Assembly: GCF_004117055.1 (NCBI RefSeq)
Contig: NZ_CP026363.1
Location: 2,028,501-2,092,500, forward strand
Origin: Brevibacillus agri
GTDB lineage: Bacteria > Bacillota > Bacilli > Brevibacillales > Brevibacillaceae
Direction of reading: 5' to 3'
DNA length: 64,000 nt
Notes under the pieces: model-generated
The model's database searches: none
Told to the model about the DNA's origin: nothing
The model's input: the letters and a program-made list of their open reading frames with translations, nothing else
Program-made: the position numbers and the translations under genes
Shown: piece by piece, positions 1 through 7,496 of the stretch
How the letters are laid out: each line of letters begins with the position of its first letter
Numbering within the stretch: position 1 is the stretch's first letter

Positions 1-479
1 TCGGGCTGATCCCCAATCATGTGGCGGATGTGCGGGTGTTAATCCAAAAAGACGCGGAAGGCGAATGGAGTGTGACAGGCAGCGGGGTTCGCATCGGGGA
101 GCCAGGCAGCTCCACTTCCAATCTGCACGGCGGAGGACGGGCAGTTCCATTTGTGCCGCTGATCGAAAGCTGTTTCGGGAGAAGGCAGGCGCCGCACACC
201 ATCCGGGAATGCCACTTGCTTGCCCATGAGGTGGCGAGCACCTTGGAGGACTATTTCGGCCGGATGATGGAGTTTGGTCTGGACATCGGAGTGGATGTGA
301 ACGGGCAGGTGTGGCTGATCGAGGTCAATCCGAAGCCGGGACGCGAAGTTTTTCGCCAGATCGGGGAGCTGGACACGTATGCCAAAGCCATCGAGCGTCC
401 GGTGCAGTTCGCGCTCTACCTTGCCCGCAGCAGGCAAAACCGGATGGCTCCGGAGAAGGTGCGCCGCGCCGGAGTCTGA
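1..479 (+). CDS. YheC/YheD-family endospore coat-associated ATP-grasp protein (C-terminal part)
   Basis: Only the C-terminal part is present; the 5' end lies outside the window. The frame reads ...ADVRVLIQKDAEGEW..., then a Gly-rich stretch, then VDVNGQVWLIEVNPKPGRE, which is the ATP-grasp metal/nucleotide-binding end (E and N of IEVNPKPG) typical of YheC/YheD proteins. Family members are associated with the Bacillus spore coat; the substrate ligated is not known. The stop at 477-479 lies tail-to-tail with the truncated HtrA-like gene on the other strand, whose open frame runs antisense into this gene. Family call is firm; YheC versus YheD cannot be decided from this part. Confidence 0.75.
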   Translation, partial: GLIPNHVADVRVLIQKDAEGEWSVTGSGVRIGEPGSSTSNLHGGGRAVPFVPLIESCFGRRQAPHTIRECHLLAHEVASTLEDYFGRMMEFGLDIGVDVNGQVWLIEVNPKPGREVFRQIGELDTYAKAIERPVQFALYLARSRQNRMAPEKVRRAGV

Positions 480-981
480 GCGATAGCCTGGTTTTTGTCG
501 CTATGGCAGCAAGCGGGGAACCGACACTGATGACCCATTCACCAACCTTGGTATGAGAAGAGTTGCCGAGCGGCAAAGGGTAAAGCTTGCAGTCCGCGTC
601 AATTTTAATGACAGCATAATCTCTGACTCGATCAGCGATGATGCGCTTGGCTTCGAATACCTTGCCGTTGAACAGCTTGACAAAAATATTTTTCGATTTG
701 CCGATGACATGCTGGCTGGTCAAGATATAACCTCTAGGATGGAAGATAAATCCGGAGCCGAAGCTGCGCTCGGTAGGCGTCGTCGATTTATCTTCGTGGT
801 CGATGAGGCTGCGGATCAGGGTATCGACGTCTTTAGCAAGGGGGGCGTCTTCTGTCACGATGGAGACGACTCCCTCCTGAACTCGCTCTACAATCGGAAC
901 AAAAAAATTGAACGGGTGCAGACTGCTGCTGCTCACAGGGTACTTTACTCGCGTATATTGGGACCATCTTTTACTTTTCAC
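325..981 (-). pseudogene. truncated HtrA/DegP-like S1C serine protease, catalytic Ser lost
   Basis: Starts with GTG at 979-981 behind a GGGGGAGAG ribosome site. Residues 70-158 match the first half of a trypsin-like HtrA domain: GSGFIF near 75, catalytic His in TSQHVIG (about residue 91), catalytic Asp in RDYAVIKI (about 121), then WVISVGSPLA (about 149-158). At that point, around position 507, similarity stops. The rest reads through unrelated sequence and then antisense through the coat-protein gene to 325. The GNSGGP block with the nucleophilic Ser and any PDZ domain are missing. No signal peptide or membrane anchor is obvious. It cannot be an active protease as it stands, so I call it a deletion remnant. 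Confidence 0.7.
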
Positions 982-1111
982 AAATCTCTCCCCCTACAGC
1001 AGTAGTTAGGTATATATCATCTTATGGAGGGGCGAAAGGGAAGGGACGCCCAATTTGGTTCGGCCAGTGTGTTATATCATTATTTTTGATTGATATAATA
1101 AAGAAATAGCA

Positions 1112-1141
1112 TTGGTATAATTATTAGAATCGAATTATAAT
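1112..1141 (+). promoter_or_regulatory. likely sigma-A promoter of padR with overlapping palindrome
   Basis: TTGGTA (1112-1117) and TATAAT (1136-1141) are 18 bp apart in an AT-rich region upstream of the PadR gene. The perfect 8-bp palindrome TACATGTA (1141-1148) overlaps the end of the -10 box. PadR proteins often autorepress at ATGT/ACAT-type dyads, so this is a possible operator. The promoter is seen in sequence; the operator role is inference. Confidence 0.5.
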
Positions 1142-1269
1142 ACATGTAGTTAGAGAATATTTTGAACATAAAGGCTAAGCAGATGAATACCTGTACTTGT
1201 CTGAAAAGAGGTAATAATCTGCCTTGTCTGTAGAGAGAGAAAAAGAAAGATAATGGAGGATGCGAAGAG

Positions 1270-1812
1270 ATGGATGTAAAAACGATCATACTTGGCTTTT
1301 TGAGCTACGGAGAGATGAGTGGGTACGATATCAAGCAGGCGTTTTCCAATAGCATTGGATTTTTCTACGACGCCAGCTTTGGAGCGATATACCCTGCGCT
1401 GCGCAAGCTGGAGGAAGAAGGACTGGTCACCAAGCAAGAAGTGATCCAGTCTGGAAAGCCCAATAAAATTTTGTACCAGATCACGGCACAAGGAAAAGAA
1501 GTGTTCCGTCAGGAAATCCAGACGCCGATTTTGCCTCCGGTGCTGCGCTCCGACATGCTGGTGAAAATTTTCTTCGGCAAGAGCCGCACGCCAGAGGAGC
1601 AAAGAGACATGCTGGAAAGCTGTCTGAATCTGCAACGGCAAATGCTTCAGCAAAGCCGGGCGTCTTTTAAAAAGCTGGAACTGCAATTTGACGAATATCA
1701 GCGCTTTTGCTGGGAATACACGATTCACCACCTGGAGTCGACGATTGCCTTTTTGGAGCAAAAGATGCCGACTCTCGTGAAGCAGCCAGCCTTGTCCGCT
1801 GCCTCCGGCTAA
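1270..1812 (+). CDS. PadR family transcriptional regulator
   Basis: This 180-residue protein has an N-terminal winged helix-turn-helix of the PadR type: ILGFLSYGEMSGYDIKQAF at about 8-26, and the family hallmark IYPALRKLEEEGLV at about 40-53. The C-terminal half (about 95-170) is a charged helical dimerisation region like that of Vir-like PadR subfamily members. The start ATG follows AATGGAGGATGCGAAGAG. The gene stands alone between an AT-rich promoter region and a strong terminator, so its target is not evident from context; PadR proteins usually control nearby efflux or detoxification genes, and none is adjacent here. Family certain, target unknown. Confidence 0.85.
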   Translation: MDVKTIILGFLSYGEMSGYDIKQAFSNSIGFFYDASFGAIYPALRKLEEEGLVTKQEVIQSGKPNKILYQITAQGKEVFRQEIQTPILPPVLRSDMLVKIFFGKSRTPEEQRDMLESCLNLQRQMLQQSRASFKKLELQFDEYQRFCWEYTIHHLESTIAFLEQKMPTLVKQPALSAASG

Positions 1813-1864
1813 GCATAAGGCCGGCAGATGAGCTTTTCCAACCGATAACCGCATAAGCAAAAGA

Positions 1865-1902
1865 GGCTTCGCCAGAAACAGTCGGCGAAGCCTTTGTTTT
1901 TT
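1865..1902 (+). terminator. rho-independent terminator of padR
   Basis: GGCTTCGCC (1865-1873) pairs with GGCGAAGCC (1884-1892), followed by a T-rich tract. The same 9-bp arms recur in the terminator facing it. Confidence 0.8.
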
Positions 1903-1950
1903 GCGCTGCAGCAAGCTGGACACGCTTGGTCCTTCGCCTTTTGTGCAAGC

Positions 1951-1987
1951 AAAAGGCTTCGCCGGCCGAAAAAAGCATGGCGAAGCC
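1951..1987 (-). terminator. rho-independent terminator of the M29 aminopeptidase gene
   Basis: On the minus strand GGCTTCGCC and GGCGAAGCC (1979-1987 and 1955-1963) form a 9-bp stem followed by TTTTGC. It uses the same arm sequence as the padR terminator 80 bp away. Confidence 0.7.
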
Positions 1988-2000
1988 AGGTCCAGACAGC

Positions 2001-3113
2001 TTACTTCAAGTTTTCCGGGTTGAGGCATTCGAGCTCAGGCACGACGAAGCGGCCGTCTTTGCGGATCAGGCGGTCGTCAAACCAGATTTCGCCGCCGCCC
2101 CACTCTGGGCGCTGGATCATCACCAGATCCCAGTGGATCGAGGACTTGTTGCCGTTGAAAGCGTCGTCGTAAGCTTGCCCTGGTGTAAAGTGGAAGCTGC
2201 CGTCGATTTTTTCATCGAACAAGATGTCTTTCATCGGGTTTTGGATGTAAGGGTTGACCCCGATCGCAAATTCGCCGACGTAGCGCGCGCCTTCATCGGT
2301 GTCGAACACTTCGTTGATTTTTTTCGTGTCGTTCGCGGTCGCTTCAATGATTTTTCCGTCCTTGAACGTCAGCTTGATGTTGTCGTATGTAAAGCCTTGG
2401 TACGGGGATGGCGTGTTGTAGGCGATCGTGCCGTTGACGGAGTCGCGCACAGGTGCCGTAAAGACTTCCCCGTCCGGAATGTTGGCTTCGCCCGCGCATT
2501 TGATCGCAGGGATGCCTTTGATCGAGAAGGTCAGGTCTGTGCCTGGTCCTACGATGCGCACCTTGTCGGTTTTTTCCATCAGCTCGACGAGGTTGTCCAT
2601 CGCTTTGTCCATTTTGCCGTAGTCGAGCGTGCACACCTTGAAGTAAAAATCTTCGAAGGCAGCAGTGCTCATGTTGGCAAGCTGGGCCATGGAAGCGTTC
2701 GGGTAGCGGAGCACGACCCATCTCGTTTCCGGCACGCGCACGTCGAGCACAGGGCGCATCAGCAGCTTGGAGTACAGTTGCATTTTGTCGCCAGGCACGT
2801 CAGCCAGCTCGCTAATGTTGTCGCCGCCGCGAATGCCGATGTAGCAATCCATCTGCTTCATGAAGGAGACGTCTGCCTCGCGCATGATGCCAAGCTGGGT
2901 TTCGTTTACGCCGAGCAGCAGCTCGCGCTGGATGCTCTGGTCGATCAGTTGAACGTAAGGATTGCCTCCAGCTTCGTACACTTTGGCAATGACTGCTTTC
3001 GTCAAGTCCGTCACATTGCCGACGGCGTAGATTAAAACGTTTTCACCCTTTTGCACGCGGGTGGAGTAGTTGACCAGTACGTCTGCCAATTTTTCAATAC
3101 GCGGATCTTTCAT
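2001..3113 (-). CDS. M29 family aminopeptidase (AmpS/PepS type)
   Basis: A metal-dependent cytosolic aminopeptidase that removes N-terminal residues from peptides. The 370-residue product begins MKDPRIEKLADVLVNYS, the standard M29 start; an upstream in-frame extension is rejected because it lacks a ribosome site, whereas GAGGG lies about 13 nt before this ATG. The metal-site region carries conserved blocks such as GEANIPDGEVFTAP (Glu ligand), ARYVGEFAIGVNP (Glu), and later GSFHFTPGQAYDD and SIHWDLVMI (His/Asp ligands). The length fits family norms. It is monocistronic, with its own terminator. The physiological peptide pool is unknown. Confidence 0.88.
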   Translation of the reverse strand: MKDPRIEKLADVLVNYSTRVQKGENVLIYAVGNVTDLTKAVIAKVYEAGGNPYVQLIDQSIQRELLLGVNETQLGIMREADVSFMKQMDCYIGIRGGDNISELADVPGDKMQLYSKLLMRPVLDVRVPETRWVVLRYPNASMAQLANMSTAAFEDFYFKVCTLDYGKMDKAMDNLVELMEKTDKVRIVGPGTDLTFSIKGIPAIKCAGEANIPDGEVFTAPVRDSVNGTIAYNTPSPYQGFTYDNIKLTFKDGKIIEATANDTKKINEVFDTDEGARYVGEFAIGVNPYIQNPMKDILFDEKIDGSFHFTPGQAYDDAFNGNKSSIHWDLVMIQRPEWGGGEIWFDDRLIRKDGRFVVPELECLNPENLK

Positions 3114-3171
3114 AGGAAGGGGATCCCTCGCTTTCCATATCATATCAGTATGTATTGTACACAAATCGCAT

Positions 3172-3199
3172 AGAAAAAAGCTACCCATGCAAGGGTAGC
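3172..3199 (-). terminator. terminator of the YjcZ-type peptide gene
   Basis: On the minus strand GCTACCC and GGGTAGC (3193-3199 and 3180-3186) form a 7-bp stem closed by six bases and followed by a run of T. Confidence 0.7.
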
Positions 3200-3270
3200 G
3201 TGCGGAGGAAACGCGTTTACAGGATTCGGTTCTTCATGTATATGCAGCGTCCTGCGCCAATATGGCTATG

Positions 3271-3363
3271 TCAATCGCAGCCGCAGCCGATGATGACCAG
3301 CAGGATAAAAAGAATCAACACTAAGGTGAAATCATCGAGGTCTCCATTGAAAATGCTGCTCAT
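3271..3363 (-). CDS. YjcZ-type small hydrophobic sporulation peptide (30 aa)
   Basis: The ATG at 3361-3363 is preceded by AAGGAGG (11-nt spacing). The product starts MSSIFNGDLDDFTLVLILFI and ends LLVIIGCGCD: a short polar head, one membrane-spanning helix (about residues 12-26) and a Cys-rich end. This is the layout of YjcZ-family peptides, which occur in Bacillales spores and are often missed because of their size. It has its own terminator. A second family member lies at 39355-39441. The role within the spore is not established. Confidence 0.75.
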   Translation of the reverse strand: MSSIFNGDLDDFTLVLILFILLVIIGCGCD

Positions 3364-3569
3364 AGGATGAACATCCTCCTTGTTGTGTGTTAAGCCTCTT
3401 GTGCTTACATCCATAACATATGGGTTTTTGCACAGTCCCGATACGGGCATTCGCCCATTTTTGGGAAGATTCTTTCAGTTTGGCCCACATCACTTTGCAT
3501 GTTTATTATTCTGAAAAGCAGGAAAAGCTAGAGGATACGAAAAGACTTTGCAAAAAACGAAAGGATGTT

Positions 3570-3809
3570 ATGGCGATGCAAAGATCATTATCGAGTCTTG
3601 CGCACGATCTTGTCCCAATTACCATCAATGTAGGCGAGGATTTCAAATCCATTGTGTGGAAAGCCCAGTACGATATGGATTTCAATACGGAATGCTTGTT
3701 TTGCTTTTCAGAGCGCATTACAGGATACCGGGTGGAAGACGAGGCAGGGCATTCCGGCAAGGTAGCTGTCTGCCCGCACTGTGAAAAGGTCAACGCGATT
3801 TACGCATAA
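3570..3809 (+). CDS. small zinc-ribbon protein of unknown function
   Basis: The 79-residue product begins MAMQRSLSSLAHDLVP; AAAGGATG just upstream supports this ATG over longer in-frame starts. It has two CxxC pairs, CLFC (about residue 43) and CPHC (about residue 69), 26 residues apart, expected to bind one zinc ion as a zinc ribbon. Between them lies a short beta-rich stretch. No catalytic motif is visible. The gene is followed by a strong terminator, and another CxxC protein lies downstream. It may be a nucleic-acid or protein-binding adaptor, but I do not recognise a named family. Confidence 0.55.
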   Translation: MAMQRSLSSLAHDLVPITINVGEDFKSIVWKAQYDMDFNTECLFCFSERITGYRVEDEAGHSGKVAVCPHCEKVNAIYA

Positions 3810-3830
3810 GCACGGCAAAAGCCGGCAGCC

Positions 3831-3868
3831 AAAAACGATGCTCTCAAGCTGGAGGGCATCGTTTTTTC
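3831..3868 (+). terminator. rho-independent terminator after the zinc-ribbon gene
   Basis: AAAAACGATGC (3831-3841) pairs with GCATCGTTTTTT (from 3856), leaving a long T run. Confidence 0.8.
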
Positions 3869-4060
3869 GTTTTTTCACGTGCGGGCGCTGGGCTTATATG
3901 CGGAGAAAAACGTTTGTTCCAGTGCCAAAAGGACCAGTCTGTGCCGTACTATATCTGCCACTGTATCCACCATGTACCACCTGGCGTTTAGCAGGATTGA
4001 AGAAGGCGGTCACGAATAGTATGAGAGGTATACATATGTAGATAGTTAGGGGTGAACTTT

Positions 4061-4459
4061 GTGCAAAAGAAATGCAGCCGCTGCGGGAATGACATGGAGA
4101 TCGTCCTGCGCAATGTCGTGTATAAAAAACGGGTGAAAATCATGAATGTGCCCGTACACGTTTGCGTTGACGATTGCTGCGCTCATTCCCAGGTGGTAGA
4201 TGTGATTAAGGATGATTTGAAATCACTCATGGAGGAACTGGGCCAACATCCGCAGCGCCAGGCGATCGAGTTTGAAGAGTTGTCAGAGTTATCCAACTTA
4301 TTGGTACTTATTGCTAATGAGAAGGCAGACTCTTCGGTGCGAGAAGTGCTGGGCGAGAGGGTCAACGAGCTTCTGGATCTGTTTTTGTTGGCGCAGTCCC
4401 TAGGCGATCAAAAATGGATGCTGGAATTGCGTGAGCGATTGACAAAAATCATGGTATAA
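4061..4459 (+). CDS. small protein with N-terminal CxxC zinc finger and helical C-terminus
   Basis: The GTG at 4061 is favoured over an in-frame GTG nine bases earlier because TAGGGGTGA sits at the right distance. The 132-residue protein has CSRCGND near the start and a second Cys cluster, CVDDCCAH, about 30 residues later, resembling YgiT-type zinc fingers. The rest (about 50-130) is predicted helical and acidic (IEFEELSELSNLLVLIANEK). No toxin partner, methyltransferase or repressor helix-turn-helix is visible next to it, so a toxin-antitoxin role is not supported. Function unknown. Confidence 0.55.
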   Translation: MQKKCSRCGNDMEIVLRNVVYKKRVKIMNVPVHVCVDDCCAHSQVVDVIKDDLKSLMEELGQHPQRQAIEFEELSELSNLLVLIANEKADSSVREVLGERVNELLDLFLLAQSLGDQKWMLELRERLTKIMV

Positions 4460-4460
4460 G

Positions 4461-4494
4461 AAAAAGGAGGCGCTGTTGCAGGCGGCTCCTTTTT
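4461..4494 (+). terminator. terminator after the CxxC protein gene
   Basis: AAAAAGGAG (4461-4469) and CTCCTTTTT (4486-4494) form the base of a hairpin ending in T residues. Confidence 0.65.
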
Positions 4495-4537
4495 GGTATG
4501 TCCGCGCGGCCGCTTTTTGCTCCCTGCACCGCAAACG

Positions 4538-4567
4538 TAGACTTCGCTATCCAGATTTCGCTATACT
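4538..4567 (+). promoter_or_regulatory. possible promoter of ytxJ
   Basis: TAGACT (4538-4543) and TATACT (4562-4567) are 18 bp apart, about 33 bp before the ytxJ start. The -35 box is weak. Confidence 0.35.
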
Positions 4568-4599
4568 GAAAACCAATAGCGACTCAAAAGGAGAGATAC

Positions 4600-4929
4600 A
4601 TGGTGGCACAAAAACAGCTTCATTCGCTCGAGGAACTGGACCAGTTCGTGGCCCAAAAAGGCAAAAAGCTTTTGTTCAAGCATAGCACCATCTGCCCGAT
4701 CAGCACGTCTGCTTACGAGGAGTTCCAGGCGTACTTGCTGGAGCATTCGCTGGAAGCGGCTGTCATCCTGGTGCGGGAAGATCGCCCGGTGTCCAACGCG
4801 GTCGCCGAGCGTTTTGCGATCAAGCACGAATCCCCGCAAATTTTCCTGCTGGAAGACGGCGAAGTGAAATGGCACACGTCGCACTGGAAAATTACCAAGG
4901 ATGCGATCAGCCAGGCGGTAGGGGCTTAA
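4600..4929 (+). CDS. ytxJ: bacillithiol-system redox-active protein YtxJ
   Basis: The 109-residue protein has a monothiol thioredoxin fold. The motif FKHSTICPIS (about 26-35) carries the single active-site Cys followed by Pro, and the later SPQIFLLEDGEV (about 77-88) is the cis-Pro region. These features are typical of YtxJ, proposed to act as a bacilliredoxin-like protein in organisms using bacillithiol. In B. subtilis ytxJ lies in the ytxGHJ operon just before aroA and ccpA; here ytxG and ytxH are absent but the nearness to aroA and ccpA is kept. The ATG follows AAAAGGAGAGATAC. Good confidence in family, role inferred. Confidence 0.85.
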   Translation: MVAQKQLHSLEELDQFVAQKGKKLLFKHSTICPISTSAYEEFQAYLLEHSLEAAVILVREDRPVSNAVAERFAIKHESPQIFLLEDGEVKWHTSHWKITKDAISQAVGA

Positions 4930-4944
4930 AAGACATCATCACGC

Positions 4945-4983
4945 AAAAAAGAGCTGTCGGTTCAATTCCGCAGCTCTTTTTTT
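4945..4983 (+). terminator. terminator of ytxJ
   Basis: AAAAAAGAGCTG (4945-4956) pairs with CAGCTCTTTTTTT (from 4971). The A run also gives T residues on the other strand, so it may serve both directions. Confidence 0.8.
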
Positions 4984-5032
4984 GTGCAGATAAATCTTCC
5001 TCACGGCTTGGTGAGTCAAGCTTTTCAGATGG

Positions 5033-7210
5033 CTACTCCCAATACAGCTCCAGCTTGTCTCCGCTTTTCAGCTCGGTCTGGAAGCTGGCTTGCTCGCCGT
5101 TCACCAGCATGACAAAACCGGAGATGCTTTCGCTTTCCGGCTTCTCCAGCGAGAAGTTGACAAAGCGGAAGACGTCGCTGAATACAGGCGGAGCGGCTGG
5201 CGTAGATTTTACGGTAATCACCGCGCCGTCCGGCACCAGCTCGTCTGCCGCGGCCGCTTTTCCGTCCACGGTGATCGACACTTGCGCCACTGGCAGCACT
5301 ACGCGTTCGCCGTTAAAGTACACAGTCATCGTCTCCTGGACCCACTCTTCCAGCGGAATCACATCGCGAATGGCCGGCGGCGGAACTTCCTCCAGGCGAT
5401 AGTGCAGCTCATCGCCTTGCCGCACAGAATCGCTGTAAGCGGCGGGCTTGCCGTTTAACAAGAGGACCGGATTGTGGGAAGGCAGCGTATAAGACTGGCC
5501 GTTCACGCTGAAATGCAGCCCGGTTTGCGCAGGCTGTTTTTCTGACGGGAACAGCCCGGCTGACTCCAGCACCTCGGACACGGTGCGGGGGAGGCGAATC
5601 TCGACTTCTGCGCGATCGCTCAACTGGTCGTCAAGCTCGGCAGGGGTGCCGTTTACCCGGATCACTGGCCCGAGCGAGAGCGGACGGTCGTTGCAGAGGA
5701 TGTCCAATGTGTCCAACTGGTCGAGCAGGTCGCGCACCATGACGCTGGCGTCCGCGCCGTTAGTTCCGGCGACCACTGTAATGCTGTCCCCGTCGGCAAT
5801 CGGCGAGTCGAGACTCGCCGCTTCGCCGTTTTTCAAGATGACCGGAGGCGTGCCGTGACCGCCGGGAATCATTTTCATCCTGCCGTTGACGGTGACGCTC
5901 ATCGCCAGGCCCGGTCTGCCGTAGAGACGGCGAATGTCCAGCCCGGCGGCAATCAAGGAATCGCCCAAGGACATTTTCCGCAGGTCGAAAATACGCAGCG
6001 GCGTGTCGTTGACCGTGACGGTGACGTAGCGCAGAGGATGGCGGCGTGCGGCAACCGCGATTCCGACTGGCGTCACAAACTCCGGGCCGCTGAGCGCCGG
6101 ATTGTCTCCCACGAACTGCTTGATGGCATCGCCGCCTCTGACCGCGACGCGCGCGGCAGGCATGTTCAAAAACTGGGCGACTTTTCCCGTCAAGCCAGGA
6201 GTGAGGCTGCCGCCGCCGATCAGCATGACAGCTTGCGGCGCTTTGCCGTTCAGCTCGATGATTTTCGTCGCGATCTTCTCTGCGAGCTGCGAGATGTCAG
6301 CCTCAATCGCGCTGGTTATTTCGGCTGCGCTCATCGTATGCTCCATGCCGAGAATGTCCGTGAAGGTGACGGACTCACGGGTGGAGAGCAGGCGCTTGAC
6401 CTCTTCTGCCATCGGAAAATCGAGCAAAAAGGCATTCATCAGCGCGTCTGTGATCTCGTCTCCGGCTACCGGGACCATGCCGTAAGCCGTAATCGCGCCT
6501 TCCTCGGTCAAGGCGACGTCAGAGGTGCCCGCGCCGATGTCGACGAGGGCAATGTTGAGCCTGCGCATGGTCACAGGGATGAGCACGTTGATGGCGGCAA
6601 TCGGCTCCAGCGTGAGCGCCTGCATCTCCAGATCGCACCGCTTCAGGGCGGCGATCAGCGAGTCGACGACGACCCGCGGGAGGAACGTCGCGATCACGTC
6701 TGCGCTGGCCGTATCGCCGCGCTGGTCGATCAGGCTGCCGATCAGCTCTTCGTCCAGATAGTAGTTGACGACGCTGTAGCCGACACAGTAATAGCGCGTG
6801 ACATCTTGCTCGCGCAGCTCCTTCGCCAGATCAGCCTGTGCTTCCTGCACCGCGGCAAACTCCAGCGCCACGACATCCTCGCGCGTAATAAACGCGTGTC
6901 TGGACAACGGCATGTCCACGCGCACGCGCCGGGTGCGTAGCGAGCGGCCGGCTGCCGCCACGGCTACTTGGTGCAGCGGGCCGTGTTTTTCTTCCAGTTC
7001 TTCTTTTATTTGCTTGATGACCTTCGCGACAGCGACGACGTCGTGAATCTGACCGTCCAGCATGGAGCGCTCGTCGTGCTCGCGAATCGCGCAATCCAGC
7101 ACGCGAAACTGGTCTTTTGTCGATTCCACAATCAGTCCGACGACGCTGCGCGTTCCGATATCTAAGGAAAAAATCAGCTCAGGGGAGCCTGGTTCTGTAT
7201 AGGCTGACAA
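5033..7210 (-). CDS. FtsA-like actin-fold ATPase with beta-grasp-like repeat tail
   Basis: About 725 residues. Residues 10-395 form an FtsA/PilM-type actin fold: phosphate-1 motif SLDIGTRSVVG (about 15-25), an SHS2-like insert, phosphate-2 motif LVDIGAGTSDVAL (about 222-234) and adenosine motif LIGGGSLTPG (about 330-339). No methionine lies before the first motif within the coding part; a TTG at 7208-7210 (or 7214-7216) behind GGGAG is the likely start. From about 395 to the end there are roughly five repeats of the form V-x-VNG-...-DGD-x-I, resembling ThiS/ubiquitin-like beta-grasp units. The FtsA amphipathic C-terminal anchor is not seen, and no ftsZ is adjacent, so this is a paralogue, not the division FtsA itself. 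Confidence 0.7.
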   Translation of the reverse strand: MSAYTEPGSPELIFSLDIGTRSVVGLIVESTKDQFRVLDCAIREHDERSMLDGQIHDVVAVAKVIKQIKEELEEKHGPLHQVAVAAAGRSLRTRRVRVDMPLSRHAFITREDVVALEFAAVQEAQADLAKELREQDVTRYYCVGYSVVNYYLDEELIGSLIDQRGDTASADVIATFLPRVVVDSLIAALKRCDLEMQALTLEPIAAINVLIPVTMRRLNIALVDIGAGTSDVALTEEGAITAYGMVPVAGDEITDALMNAFLLDFPMAEEVKRLLSTRESVTFTDILGMEHTMSAAEITSAIEADISQLAEKIATKIIELNGKAPQAVMLIGGGSLTPGLTGKVAQFLNMPAARVAVRGGDAIKQFVGDNPALSGPEFVTPVGIAVAARRHPLRYVTVTVNDTPLRIFDLRKMSLGDSLIAAGLDIRRLYGRPGLAMSVTVNGRMKMIPGGHGTPPVILKNGEAASLDSPIADGDSITVVAGTNGADASVMVRDLLDQLDTLDILCNDRPLSLGPVIRVNGTPAELDDQLSDRAEVEIRLPRTVSEVLESAGLFPSEKQPAQTGLHFSVNGQSYTLPSHNPVLLLNGKPAAYSDSVRQGDELHYRLEEVPPPAIRDVIPLEEWVQETMTVYFNGERVVLPVAQVSITVDGKAAAADELVPDGAVITVKSTPAAPPVFSDVFRFVNFSLEKPESESISGFVMLVNGEQASFQTELKSGDKLELYWE

Positions 7211-7405
7211 AGGCAAGTCACTCCCTCGTTTTCGTGTAAATCTGCAGGAATAGATGAAGAAAGCAGTTAGAACATATATCCATTTGATTCGACCCAAGCG
7301 ACAAAGAATCCTGTCGAAACAAGGAATCTTCCCGTTTTTGGCGAAGAATTTGCAAAGGTAAAAAAACATAAATAATTTACTTTCGCGCTTTTTGGCGCTA
7401 AACTG

Positions 7406-7434
7406 CTGACAAGGGAGTATGAATCGATTATAAT
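7406..7434 (+). promoter_or_regulatory. sigma-A promoter of aroA
   Basis: CTGACA (7406-7411) and a perfect TATAAT (7429-7434) with 17-bp spacing, about 60 bp before the aroA start. Confidence 0.75.
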
Positions 7435-7496
7435 AACCCTAATTTATCGCCAACCACCTAGTTGACCCATATAAAAAGAGGAGAGTGGAGAGACAC

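Noticed and set aside
4061..4459. Antitoxin (MqsA/YgiT-like) role for the CxxC protein
   Set aside because: No helix-turn-helix and no toxin gene beside it.
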